NCBI RefSeq assembly: GCF_027286305.1
Contig: NZ_CP114599.1
Coordinates: 1,674,001-1,738,000, forward strand
DNA length: 64,000 bases
Source: Phenylobacterium sp. NIBR 498073
Lineage (GTDB): Bacteria; Pseudomonadota; Alphaproteobacteria; Caulobacterales; Caulobacteraceae
Direction: 5' to 3'
The notes beneath the pieces are model-generated. The model worked only from the letters and a program-made list of their open reading frames with translations, was not told the DNA's origin and ran no database searches. How positions within the stretch are numbered: the first letter of the stretch is position 1; each line of letters starts with the position of its first letter. Position numbers and translations under genes: made by a program. This document shows positions 7,401 to 14,399 of the stretch, one piece after another.

Positions 7401-9715
7401 ACAGCACGCTCGCCCTGACGGTCGGCTCGGCCTCCCGCAGCGCCACCTTCCTGTCGAGCAGCGGCGGCACAGCCACCTACCGCTACACGGTTCAGGCCGG
7501 GGAGACCGACGTCGACGGCATCACCGTGGGCGGCCTGTCGCTCGGGAGCTCGACCATCCGCGACGCGGCCGGCAACGACGCCGCCCTGACCCTGAACGGC
7601 GTCGGCTCGACTTCCGGCGTGCTGGTCGACGCCGTGGCGCCGAGCGTCACCGGCAATATCTCCGTTCCGGCCAACGACACCTACGTCGTGGGCGAGACGC
7701 TGAGCTTTACCGTCGCCTTCGACGAGAACGTCACCGTCACTGGGACAGACAGCACGCTCGGCCTGACTATCGGGGCCACGTCGCGCTCCGCGGCGTATGC
7801 GTCCAAGACCGCCAACTCGATCACCTACAGCTACACGGTGCAGGCGGGCGACAACGACGCCGACGGCGTCGCGATCGGGGCGATCTCACTGGGAACGAGC
7901 GCAATCCGCGACAGCTCCGGCAACAACGCCAACCTGTCGCTGACCGGCCACCTTCCATCGACCACCGGCTTGCTGGTCGACGCCGTCGCGCCTGTGTTCG
8001 CGAGCGCCAACGTCAACGGCGCCAGACTGGTGATGACCTATTCGGACACTCTGCAGCTGGACGCCGCACATCCGCCGGGGGTGGGGAGCTTCTCGGTCAT
8101 GGCGGGCGGCTCGGCGGTGGCCGTAACGGCGGTGGCGGTCGACGGCGCCGCGCGCACCGTCACCCTGACGCTGGCCTCGCCCGTCGCCGCCGGGGCGGCG
8201 GTCACCGTCGCCTATACCGATCCGACCGGCGGTGACGATGTCAACGCCATCCAGGACCTAGGGGGCGTCGACGCGGTCAGCCTCGCCGCCACCAGCGTCA
8301 CCAACACGACGGCGCCCCCGACGCCCCAGCCTCCGACGAACCCGCCGGTGACGACGATCGTCGACGGCGTGTCCGTGCAGACCGTGTCGGGCACGTCGCC
8401 GAGCGGTTCGGCGGTCCACACCGTGACCATCCCGGTCGTGTCGTCCACCCGCGTCGAGCAGGTGGGGAACAATCAGCTCGCCGACATCCCGCTGGTGAGC
8501 GACGGCGCAGGCTCCGCCCTGCTGGCGTTGCAGGTCCCGGTCGGGTTCGGCCTGACCGCGAGCGGCCAGTCGGCGCCCAGGCCAGCCGGCGCGTCCCTGG
8601 CCGACCTGATCCGCGAAATCAGGGAGCACACCGGCAGTTCGCAGGATCAGGGACAACTGGGCGGCGCCGGGACAGACTTCGTGAACAATCTTCCGGAGGG
8701 GACGCCTCTGCTGGTGCAGGCGATCCAGCTCCAGGCCGGCGGAGGCGCGACCGGGACGCCGCTGGTGATCCAGGGCGCCCCGCAGAGCGCCGTTCAGACG
8801 GCGCTGGTGATCGATGCGCGCACCCAGCCGGGCGCAGCGATCGAACTGCAGAACGTGGAGTTCGCGGCGATCATCGGCGCGGCCACCGTGACCGGCGGGG
8901 CGGGTTCCCAGCATGTCTGGGGCGACAGTGCGAGCCAGTCGATCTTCCTGGGCGCGGACGACGACGTCCTCAACGGCGGCGGCGGAAACGACACGGTCGG
9001 GTCCGCGGGCGGCGACGATCAGGTGCGCGGCGACGACGGCGACGACGTGGTCTTCGGCGGCGAGGGCGCCGATACCGTGCACGGCAACGCCGGCGCCGAC
9101 ACCGCCCGGGGAGATGCGGGCGACGACCGTGTCTATGGTGGCAAAGGAGACGACCAGGTGTTCGGCGGCGCCGACAATGACCTGCTGTTCGGCGACCTGG
9201 GCCAAGACACCTTGCAGGGCAACACCGGCCACGACACGCTCGACGGCGGCGGCGACAACGACCTTCTGTTCGGCGGTCAGAACAACGACCTGCTGCTCGG
9301 CGGCGAAGGCGATGATCGTCTCAGCGGCGATGTCGGCCAGGACACCCTGCAGGGCAACGCGGGCCGCGACACCCTGGAAGGCGGTGCTGGAGCCGACGTC
9401 CTCTATGGCGGTCAGGACAATGACGTTCTGTCCGGCGGCGAGGGCGCCGACACGCTGTTCGGCGACCGCGGCGACGACACGCTGACGGGCGGCGCCGGCG
9501 CCGACCTCTACGTGACCGGCAGCAGCCGGGGCGAGGACCGGGTCCTCGACTTCAACTTCGCCGAGGGCGATCGTGTCGGTCTGCTGGCCGGGACCGCCTA
9601 TGGCGCGGCGCAGGTCGGCGCCGACACGGTGATCACGCTGAGCGGCGGCGGGCACATGACCCTGGTCAATGTCCAACTGTCCGGTTTGGGCGAGGGCTGG
9701 ATCACGACGGTTTGA
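4484..9715 (+). CDS. giant secreted DUF4347 / Ig-like repeat / RTX protein
   Basis: The product is 1743 residues and acidic. Residues about 20-180 are a DUF4347 domain (VVFVDTRVEDY… IHIVGHGQAGVLMLGS… LWGCEVGAG), common at the N-terminus of very large exported proteins. A region to residue 360 resembles a carbohydrate-binding-like beta domain. Then come one SWM-type repeat (362-470), six Ig-like repeats of 115-117 residues (472-1169), a second SWM-type repeat and a proline linker. About 20 RTX calcium-binding nonapeptides (GGxGxDxxx) occupy roughly 1490-1675. There is no classical signal peptide, and the C-terminus fits type I secretion. No ABC/HlyD secretion genes are in the window. The start is uncertain: TTG 4484, GTG 4502 and GTG 4508 are all in frame. 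Adhesin or S-layer-like surface protein is the best guess. Confidence 0.85.
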   Translation: MRNSGWVRVQSREAAEVRSEVVFVDTRVEDYETIVAGVAPGVEVVLIEANGDGFAQMAQALAGRTDLATIHIVGHGQAGVLMLGSATLRAGDIDAYAGELGAIGGALAPDGDIQLWGCEVGAGPEGAAFVQALAAATGADIAASDDLTGAGGDWTLETQIGTIETSVAITPAGQHAFAGTLAIGSENFDGLGLIDAVRATTLTAGNWQFTSGSAADHVVASADDFVVRLNNDEGSTIDRAVVLNYSGDLITNYTMKSDDGTNFALHSFMVGQSPGWANTLTVAAYSNGVQVVAPEAVNLAASDSTGGINYALGLNDIYGAYGTLTFSSAYANIDEIRFVFDGASDLHIDNIAVAPVDVTAPAFVSAAVNGATLVMTYNEANTLDAVNGPAAGSFAVMADGAPVNVNSVAVNAAAKTVTLTLQSAVTAGQAVTVAYTDPSGGDDANAIQDAVGNDAASLTSTSVTNNTVDPAPSISGNIAVPANGSYGAGQTLSFTVTFDENVTVVGTDSTLGLTVGSAARSAAYASKTANSITYAYTVQAGDTDANGVAVGGISLGATTIRDGAGNNANLTLSGHLPSTAGVLVDTTAPEVASVGVPANATYVAGQALNFTVNFDENITVVGTDSTLALTIGATARTAAYASKTANSITYTYTVQAGETDADGVTVGALSEGSSTIRDAAGNDAVLTLNSVGATGGVFVDATVPTVSGNISVPTGGMYIAGQTLTFTVAFDEIVTLSGSPSTLGLTIGGATRSADVSGTTGNSITYSYTVQASDNDADGIAVTGISLNGGTIRDGAGNNANLSLSGHVPSLAGVLVDGGAPAVSGAIAVPANGSYGGGQTLSFTVTFDENVTVTGTDSVLGLTIGSTAREAAFVSSTANSVTYAYTVQLGDTDANGIAVGALNLKTSTVKDLAGNDANLALGGHIPSTAGVLVDTTAPGVASVSVPANATYVAGQILDFTVTFDETVTVTGSDSTLALTVGSASRSATFLSSSGGTATYRYTVQAGETDVDGITVGGLSLGSSTIRDAAGNDAALTLNGVGSTSGVLVDAVAPSVTGNISVPANDTYVVGETLSFTVAFDENVTVTGTDSTLGLTIGATSRSAAYASKTANSITYSYTVQAGDNDADGVAIGAISLGTSAIRDSSGNNANLSLTGHLPSTTGLLVDAVAPVFASANVNGARLVMTYSDTLQLDAAHPPGVGSFSVMAGGSAVAVTAVAVDGAARTVTLTLASPVAAGAAVTVAYTDPTGGDDVNAIQDLGGVDAVSLAATSVTNTTAPPTPQPPTNPPVTTIVDGVSVQTVSGTSPSGSAVHTVTIPVVSSTRVEQVGNNQLADIPLVSDGAGSALLALQVPVGFGLTASGQSAPRPAGASLADLIREIREHTGSSQDQGQLGGAGTDFVNNLPEGTPLLVQAIQLQAGGGATGTPLVIQGAPQSAVQTALVIDARTQPGAAIELQNVEFAAIIGAATVTGGAGSQHVWGDSASQSIFLGADDDVLNGGGGNDTVGSAGGDDQVRGDDGDDVVFGGEGADTVHGNAGADTARGDAGDDRVYGGKGDDQVFGGADNDLLFGDLGQDTLQGNTGHDTLDGGGDNDLLFGGQNNDLLLGGEGDDRLSGDVGQDTLQGNAGRDTLEGGAGADVLYGGQDNDVLSGGEGADTLFGDRGDDTLTGGAGADLYVTGSSRGEDRVLDFNFAEGDRVGLLAGTAYGAAQVGADTVITLSGGGHMTLVNVQLSGLGEGWITTV
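5897..7990 (+). repeat. six tandem Ig-like coding repeats built as a duplicated trimer
   Basis: Repeat boundaries fall at 5897, 6248, 6593, 6944, 7295 and 7640, ending at 7990. The lengths are 351, 345, 351, 351, 345 and 351 bases. Unit 1 resembles unit 4 (VPANGSYGxGQTLSF), unit 2 resembles unit 5 (ASVxVPANATYVAGQ), and unit 3 resembles unit 6 (GNISVP). The array is therefore two copies of a 1047-base three-domain block rather than six equal copies. Confidence 0.85.
8951..9511 (+). repeat. RTX (hemolysin-type) calcium-binding repeat region
   Basis: This stretch codes for back-to-back nonapeptides such as GGGGNDTVG, GGEGADTVH, GGKGDDQVF and GGAGADLYV, which fold into a parallel beta-roll binding calcium outside the cell. 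A longer period of about 18 residues ending DTLQGN recurs (near residues 1577 and 1622). Confidence 0.9.
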
Positions 9716-9725
9716 GGCTAGGATC

Positions 9726-10030
9726 GCCGACACAGAGGGCAGGGCATGGGAGGCACCTTGCGGCTATGCCTCGATCGGACGTGACGGCGCGGTCCTTGGG
9801 CTGAACGCAGCGTCCCACCTGCCCACGGGCCATCCGGTTCGCCCCGAGCCGGGCGACAGGGTGGGCCTCGGCGTCGAGCTGGTCGTCGTGGTCGGCGACG
9901 TCGCCGCCAGGACAGCCGGGGATCAGCGCGCTGGTCGACCAGCCTTGGGGGGCTGACCGACTTCCGCGTCGTCGATCCCGATGGGTACTATGTGCGGATC
10001 ACGGGGCGGGCGCCTGCCTCGGCGGGCTAG
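9726..10030 (+). pseudogene. remnant of a glyoxalase/VOC-family gene, truncated and frameshifted
   Basis: Read in one frame, 9750-9910 gives YASIGRDGAVLGLNAAS followed by GVELVVVVGDVAA, the middle of a VOC-fold protein. After about 9920 the match moves to another frame, giving ALVDQPWG. After the G6 run at 9946-9951 it moves again, giving LTDFRVVDPDGYYVRIT and ending at TAG 10028-10030. This last block is the conserved C-terminus of glyoxalase/bleomycin-resistance-like proteins. The N-terminal beta-alpha unit is missing, since the RTX gene ends at 9715. At least two frameshifts plus a missing start argue for a dead gene, though sequencing error at the G run could explain one shift. Confidence 0.6.
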
Positions 10031-11502
10031 ACGACGGCGTAGGTCCGATCCTGGGCGTGCTGATCCGTGCTTGCAGTCATCAGGCGCTCCCACGGGTTCT
10101 CATCGGCCAGGCGCGCCGCGCGCATCCGCGCGTTGATGGACGTCAGGGTGTCGAGCGCCAGGGATGCCGCCTGATCGACGACAGGCGCCGGCTCGGCCCT
10201 GTTCGGGGTCACGGCGAGGTCGGGCGCCTCTCGGGCCGGCTCGACAGCGGCGGGGGCAGCGCGACCAGGGAGCGGAAGACTGGCGCCGCGGAGCGACAGG
10301 TATTGGGCATAGGTCTCAAGCGACCAGTCGCCGACGCCGGCCACCCCGTTGAGCGATGTCGCGCTCGTGCCCTGAGCGATGGCGTTGAAGGTCGCGCCGG
10401 CAAACGAAGCGGCGCTGGTGTCGATGCTCTGGAACCAGGCGAACTCGAACTTGGCCCCATCGAACTTGGTCCCATTCATCGAAGGGCGGGCGCCCTCCAC
10501 ATCCCAATGGTCGGGGTTGGTCCAGTTCGTCGGGTCGCCGTTGAAGTGCGCGCCGGTGAAGTCGAAGCCGCTGAAGTCGAGGCCGTCGAGATTGACGTTG
10601 TTGAAGCTGGCCGCCTTCGCCTCGCGCGCCACGCCGGTCAGATCCGCAACGCTCAGATTGGTGGACGAGAGGCTGGCGCCGTTGAGCGAACTGCCGGCGA
10701 ACCGCGTCCCGGCCAGCGTCGTCGAGGTGACGCCCAGGTGCTTCAAAGTCGAGTTGGTGAGCGCCGCGCCGCTCAGATCGCTTTCGGCGAAGCTGAGCTT
10801 TCGGCCGGACACGCCATCGAAGTCGGCGCCCTGAAGGTTCGAGCTGCGGAAGCCGGAGACGTCGGCGTGCAGGTTGGAGAAGTCGGCCCCGATCGCCGAG
10901 GTCTGCTTAAAGGCGACGCCCTGGAGATGGGCGGCTCGGAAGCTCGCCCCGTCCAGCTTGACGTTGCTGGCGGTCAAATACCGGTCGACGTCCCAGACGG
11001 CGATGTACTGCTTGCTCTCCTTGCCGATGAAAGCGCGGTCGAAGCTGGCCTGCGAGAAGTCCGCGCCGTCGATCGTCGTATTCACCAGCGTCGCGTCGGA
11101 GAGATCCGCGCCGATCGCCGAGACGCCGTGCAGTTTCGCGCCCCTTAGAAGGGCGCTGGAGAGCGTCGCGCCGTCCAGCCTGGCGCCGGTGAAATCGAGG
11201 CCTGAGAGGTCGAGGCCGGAAAGGTTCGCGCCGCTGAGGTCGGCGCCGCGCAGGTCCAGGCTCCGAAGGTCGGTCAGCCGCAGGTCCTGGCCGCGCAGGT
11301 CGGCGGCGCCGGCCGGCGCGCTGCTCTGCTCGGCGACGAGCGCGCTCATGGCGTCGCTGGTCAGCGACGCAGGCGCAGGCGGCGGGGCGAGGGCGGCGGT
11401 CGAAGGTGTCGGTTGTGCGGCCTCGGGCGTCGAGGGCGCGGCGCGGACCTCGAGAGGGACGTGAACCTGAGGCGCAACGGCGGCGCTGGAGATCGTCGTC
11501 AT
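10027..11502 (-). CDS. pentapeptide-repeat protein
   Basis: The product is 491 residues from ATG 11502; an upstream in-frame ATG at 11541 would add 13. The first 75 residues are Ala/Pro-rich and look disordered. From about residue 80 (LRGQDLRLTDLRSLDLRGADLSGANLSG) to about 370, the A(D/N)LxG-type pentapeptide pattern dominates. This is interrupted by an insert near residue 165 (KESKQYIAVWDVDRYL) and another with NWTNPDHWDVEG. Pentapeptide repeats form a right-handed quadrilateral beta-helix. Function across the family varies from DNA mimicry to scaffolding. There is no signal peptide or membrane segment. The stop overlaps the VOC remnant stop in the palindrome CTAG. Function unknown. Confidence 0.85.
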   Translation of the reverse strand: MTTISSAAVAPQVHVPLEVRAAPSTPEAAQPTPSTAALAPPPAPASLTSDAMSALVAEQSSAPAGAADLRGQDLRLTDLRSLDLRGADLSGANLSGLDLSGLDFTGARLDGATLSSALLRGAKLHGVSAIGADLSDATLVNTTIDGADFSQASFDRAFIGKESKQYIAVWDVDRYLTASNVKLDGASFRAAHLQGVAFKQTSAIGADFSNLHADVSGFRSSNLQGADFDGVSGRKLSFAESDLSGAALTNSTLKHLGVTSTTLAGTRFAGSSLNGASLSSTNLSVADLTGVAREAKAASFNNVNLDGLDFSGFDFTGAHFNGDPTNWTNPDHWDVEGARPSMNGTKFDGAKFEFAWFQSIDTSAASFAGATFNAIAQGTSATSLNGVAGVGDWSLETYAQYLSLRGASLPLPGRAAPAAVEPAREAPDLAVTPNRAEPAPVVDQAASLALDTLTSINARMRAARLADENPWERLMTASTDQHAQDRTYAVV

Positions 11503-11652
11503 AGGGCTACCCACCGTTCTTGGGGCTCTCAGACCTCGCATTTTGCAAGGTCGCCTTACGCTAGGTTGTATCGCATCCCTTAATGGGGGCTGAAGATCTC
11601 AATCATTGCGCGCATTGGTGCCCCTGCAACCCAAGTGGGGTTTGTGTGCGCC

Positions 11653-11883
11653 CTATACTGGGCGCGACGTCAGGACCTTGGACCACCAAGAGGACCGGTC
11701 GAGCGGCTGGAAGACGCTGGAATAGGCGGAGATCGCCGAGGTGTTGAAGTGAGCCGTCGAGATCCGCGCCCGGCGGAGGCCGAGATCCCGCAGGCGCCGG
11801 AAGCCTTCCGCCAACAAGGCCCGAGCTAGTCTGCGCCCGCGAAAGTCGGGATGCGTACCCATCGGCTCGAATATCCCGACACC
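11653..11883 (-). pseudogene. C-terminal fragment of a GNAT acetyltransferase
   Basis: The frame reads GGVGIFEPMGTHPDFRGRRLARALLAEGFRRLRDLGLRRARISTAHFN and on to a stop. It holds GNAT motif A with its acetyl-CoA-binding (Q/R)xxGxG/A-like RGRRLA loop and the following motif B region. The frame stays open further upstream (to about 12090), but the sequence there does not resemble a GNAT N-terminus. The glycine-rich loop is degenerate and the first half of the fold is missing. It is best read as a decayed gene between the pentapeptide protein and the globin gene. Confidence 0.5.
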
Positions 11884-12032
11884 ACCTGCCGCGACGGTCC
11901 GGAGTTTCTCAAAAGATGCGCCAACTGCGGGGGCTTTTGGCGCGAAACCCTGCGCTTCGAACAGTGGCTCTCGCGACCTGACGCCGCCGCGCTGTTCGGG
12001 GACCCGTTCTGAGGCTCGGTTCGGCCCGCGGC

Positions 12033-12521
12033 CTAGCTCAGGGTCTCGCCGCGCTGGAAGGCGGCGACGCGGGGGGCGTGATAGGTGCTGACCACGTCAT
12101 GGCGCGGAGTGGCCTGGACGTAGACGTCGATCTCGGCGAGCAGGGCTTCCCAGGCCCCGGCGAGCTCCGGCGTGAAGGCCGGGCCGAGCACCTCGCGGAC
12201 CGCGTCGCGGACGACGGCGAAGAAGGTGGCGAACACCTCGCGCGGGACGTCGTAGCCCTCGTGGTTGATGATCTCGGTCTCGATCATATGGTCGCCGTAA
12301 TGGCGCTCGCCGATGAAATCGAGGATGGCGGCGAAGGTGCGCGAGAGCATCTCGCCCTTGATGGCGTTGTTGGTGTCACGCCAGAAGTACGGCTCCATCT
12401 GCGGCTGGAGTTCGAACAATCGCTTGTAGACGACCGGGGTGGGGTCCTCGCAAAGCTCGGCCAGTTGTTCCAGGCTGGCCTCGATTTCCGCGGCGCGCAC
12501 GAACGCGGGGGCTTTCGACAT
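12033..12521 (-). CDS. globin-family haem protein
   Basis: The product is 162 residues. The pattern of the flavohaemoglobin-type globin fold is visible. It includes PYFW in the CD region, MLSRTFAAILDFI in helix E, INHEGYDVPREVFATFFAVV with proximal His87 in helix F, and LAGAWEALLAEID in helices G-H. No reductase domain is attached. Such single-domain globins bind O2 or NO. The ATG at 12521 was chosen because upstream in-frame sequence to 12989 lies inside the divergent LysR gene. The start is about 110 bases from the divergent regulator, which may control it. Confidence 0.75.
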   Translation of the reverse strand: MSKAPAFVRAAEIEASLEQLAELCEDPTPVVYKRLFELQPQMEPYFWRDTNNAIKGEMLSRTFAAILDFIGERHYGDHMIETEIINHEGYDVPREVFATFFAVVRDAVREVLGPAFTPELAGAWEALLAEIDVYVQATPRHDVVSTYHAPRVAAFQRGETLS

Positions 12522-12610
12522 CGGCGTAATCTCCCATCGGCCTCCAGGACCTTGGGGAAAGCCTAGACCGGGCGCGGGCGGCTCGAAACGCGCGATCTTG
12601 GAATTCAAGA

Positions 12611-12627
12611 CATAACCATGTGTTATG
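12611..12627 (+). promoter_or_regulatory. LysR-type box in the globin/lysR divergent region
   Basis: CATAACCATGTGTTATG is a perfect inverted repeat (arms CATAAC and GTTATG, 5-base spacer). It contains the T-N11-A signature of LysR binding sites (T12613, A12625). It ends six bases before the lysR start codon, which suggests autorepression, and lies 90 bases from the globin start. Confidence 0.6.
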
Positions 12628-12633
12628 TAGCGC

Positions 12634-13602
12634 ATGGCCGAACATGCGAAAACGAAGGGGGCGGGAGCGGCGCGGCGACAGATCGCCCAGAGCCTGCGCC
12701 AGACCAATCTCGATCTGCTGCCGGTCCTGCACGCGCTGCTGCGCACCCGCAGCGTCACGGCCAGCGCCCGCGAGCTGGGGATCAGCCAGCCGGCGGTCAG
12801 CAAGGCGTTGCGCCAGCTGCGCGAGACGTTCGCCGACGACCTGATCGTCTCGCGCGGGCGGGAGGCCAAGCTGACCGAGCGGGGGCAGGCGATCCTGGGG
12901 CCGCTGGGCGCGATCCTCTGGGACCTGGAGCTGCTGTACGAACCGCCGCGGCCGTTCGACCCGCGGAGCGAGCGGCTGCGCATCGTCATCCGGACCGCCG
13001 ACTATGTGACCGTGCTGCTGGCCCCGCAGCTGGCCAAGCTGTGCGCGCGCGAGGCGCCGCAGGTGGAGTTGCTGTTCCTCGAGCAGACGCAAGGGGAGGC
13101 CGAGGACCGCGACCAGATCGACTTCTTCATCGTGCCGCGGCCGGTCGGGCGGACCTTCGGCAAGCGGATGGAGCGGATGGCGCTGTGGCGCGACGACATG
13201 GTCTGCATCGCCGCGCGCGGCGACACCCGCTGGGGCGGGGTGATCACCCCGGCCGAGTTCCGCGACGCGCGGCAGGTGGTCTACCAGGTCGGCGAGCGCA
13301 GCGCCCTGGCGCGGGCCGGGCTGATCCAGCCGACCTCGGTGCTGGAGGTCGCGCCGGTCTGCGAGGTCCCCAACTTCCTGGTCATGGGGGCGATCGTCGA
13401 GGAGGCCGAGTGCCTGGCGCTGGCGCCGCGCAAGCTGGCCCAGGAACTGGCCCGGTCACGCGACGTGCGGCTGATCGAGATCGACTATCCCGACCGGCGG
13501 CTGGACATCGACGCGTTCTGGACGGCGTCGGCGGGCGCGCGGCGCGGGCACGTCTGGTTCCAGGGCCTGCTGGCCCGGGCCGCCGCGCAATTGCCCGCCT
13601 AG
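12634..13602 (+). CDS. LysR-family transcriptional regulator
   Basis: The product is 322 residues. An N-terminal winged helix-turn-helix (about residues 24-83: LDLLPVLHALLRTRSVTASARELGISQPAVSKALRQLRE) is followed by a periplasmic-binding-protein-like effector domain (LRIVIRTADYVTVLLAPQL…). The start region and HTH resemble the NodD/LinR-like branch. It is transcribed away from the globin gene, with a palindromic T-N11-A box just before its start, the usual arrangement for a LysR protein controlling itself and its divergent neighbour. The inducer is unknown. Confidence 0.92.
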   Translation: MAEHAKTKGAGAARRQIAQSLRQTNLDLLPVLHALLRTRSVTASARELGISQPAVSKALRQLRETFADDLIVSRGREAKLTERGQAILGPLGAILWDLELLYEPPRPFDPRSERLRIVIRTADYVTVLLAPQLAKLCAREAPQVELLFLEQTQGEAEDRDQIDFFIVPRPVGRTFGKRMERMALWRDDMVCIAARGDTRWGGVITPAEFRDARQVVYQVGERSALARAGLIQPTSVLEVAPVCEVPNFLVMGAIVEEAECLALAPRKLAQELARSRDVRLIEIDYPDRRLDIDAFWTASAGARRGHVWFQGLLARAAAQLPA

Positions 13603-13609
13603 GGGGATT

Positions 13610-13653
13610 TGACCCGCGGCCGCGGCCCTGGACAAGGTCGCGGCCGCGGGTCA
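13610..13653 (+). terminator. long GC hairpin after lysR
   Basis: TGACCCGCGGCCGCG (13610-13624) pairs perfectly with CGCGGCCGCGGGTCA (13639-13653). Three further pairs (one G-U) extend the stem to about 18 bp around an 8-base loop. No U-tract follows, so it may be an atypical terminator or an RNA-stabilising element between lysR and the parA-like gene. Confidence 0.5.
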
Positions 13654-13736
13654 GACGTGGCGCGCGGACACGGCGTTCGCCCGCCGCGGCGGCGCCCAAT
13701 TCGGGGCCGCCTGGGATCGGTTCGCGCGAGGTGAGT

Positions 13737-14399
13737 TTGAAGACGCTGGCGGTGATCGCCCTGAAGGGGGGCTCGGGCAAGACCACGGTGGCCACGCACC
13801 TGGCGCTGGCCGCGCACCTGCGCGGGATGCAGGCGCTGCTGGTCGACACCGACCCGCAGCATTCGGCCCGCGACATCCTGGAGACTCGCGAAGGCGGCGG
13901 GCCGCAGGTGGCGGCCGCGAGCGCGCGCAACGTGCTGGCCGCGCAGTTCGGGGCGCTATCGCAGGGCAAGGACCTGCTGATCATCGACACTGCGGCCGGC
14001 GCGGTGGAGTCGGTCGGCGAGGCGATCGTGCTGGCCGATTTCGCGCTGATGGTGGTGCGCCCGACCCTGATCGACCTGTCGGGCCTGGCGCGGACGTTGA
14101 GCCTGGTGCGCAAGATCGGCAAGCCGTCGGCGGTCGTGATGAACCAGGCCCCGGTGGCGCGCGGCAATGTCGAGGCGCCGCTGGTCAAGCGGGCGATGAA
14201 GGGCCTGGACTACATGCAGGCGCAGGTCGCCCCGGCGATCCTGCGGTCGCGCTCTATCTACCAGACCGCGCTGGAGCGCGGCCGCTCGGCCGAGGAGTCC
14301 CCCGACCGCGCCGCGGCCGGCGAGATCGCTGCGCTCTGGGACTATGTGGACGGGCGCCTGCGCACGCTGGCGCCGCCGCAGGCCGACCTCAGCGCCTGA
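13737..14399 (+). CDS. ParA/MinD-type ATPase, orphan
   Basis: The product is 220 residues from TTG 13737 (preceded by GAGG at 5 bases), giving MKTLAVIALKGGSGKTTVATHLALAA. This is a deviant Walker A KGGSGKTT with the signature Lys10. The switch motifs VDTDPQHSARD (Walker A') and DLLIIDTAAGA (Walker B) follow. GTG 13731 is an alternative start. Such ATPases partition plasmids, chromosomes or protein clusters by dynamic DNA binding. No parB or parS-like partner is adjacent, so the cargo is unknown. The last 11 bases overlap the convergent methyltransferase gene. Confidence 0.88.
   Translation: MKTLAVIALKGGSGKTTVATHLALAAHLRGMQALLVDTDPQHSARDILETREGGGPQVAAASARNVLAAQFGALSQGKDLLIIDTAAGAVESVGEAIVLADFALMVVRPTLIDLSGLARTLSLVRKIGKPSAVVMNQAPVARGNVEAPLVKRAMKGLDYMQAQVAPAILRSRSIYQTALERGRSAEESPDRAAAGEIAALWDYVDGRLRTLAPPQADLSA

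Noticed and set aside
5897..9511. Tandem repeats as a possible CRISPR or satellite array
   Set aside because: The repeats are in frame, coding, and 27 or about 350 bases long with protein-level conservation.
9669..9956. 95-codon plus-strand ORF overlapping the RTX stop as an intact gene
   Set aside because: The start lies inside the RTX gene in another frame. The useful part is better explained as the frameshifted VOC remnant.
11851..12012. Plus-strand 53-codon frame with a CxxC motif
   Set aside because: It overlaps the GNAT fragment in the opposite strand and has no clear ribosome site. It is kept only as part of a finding.
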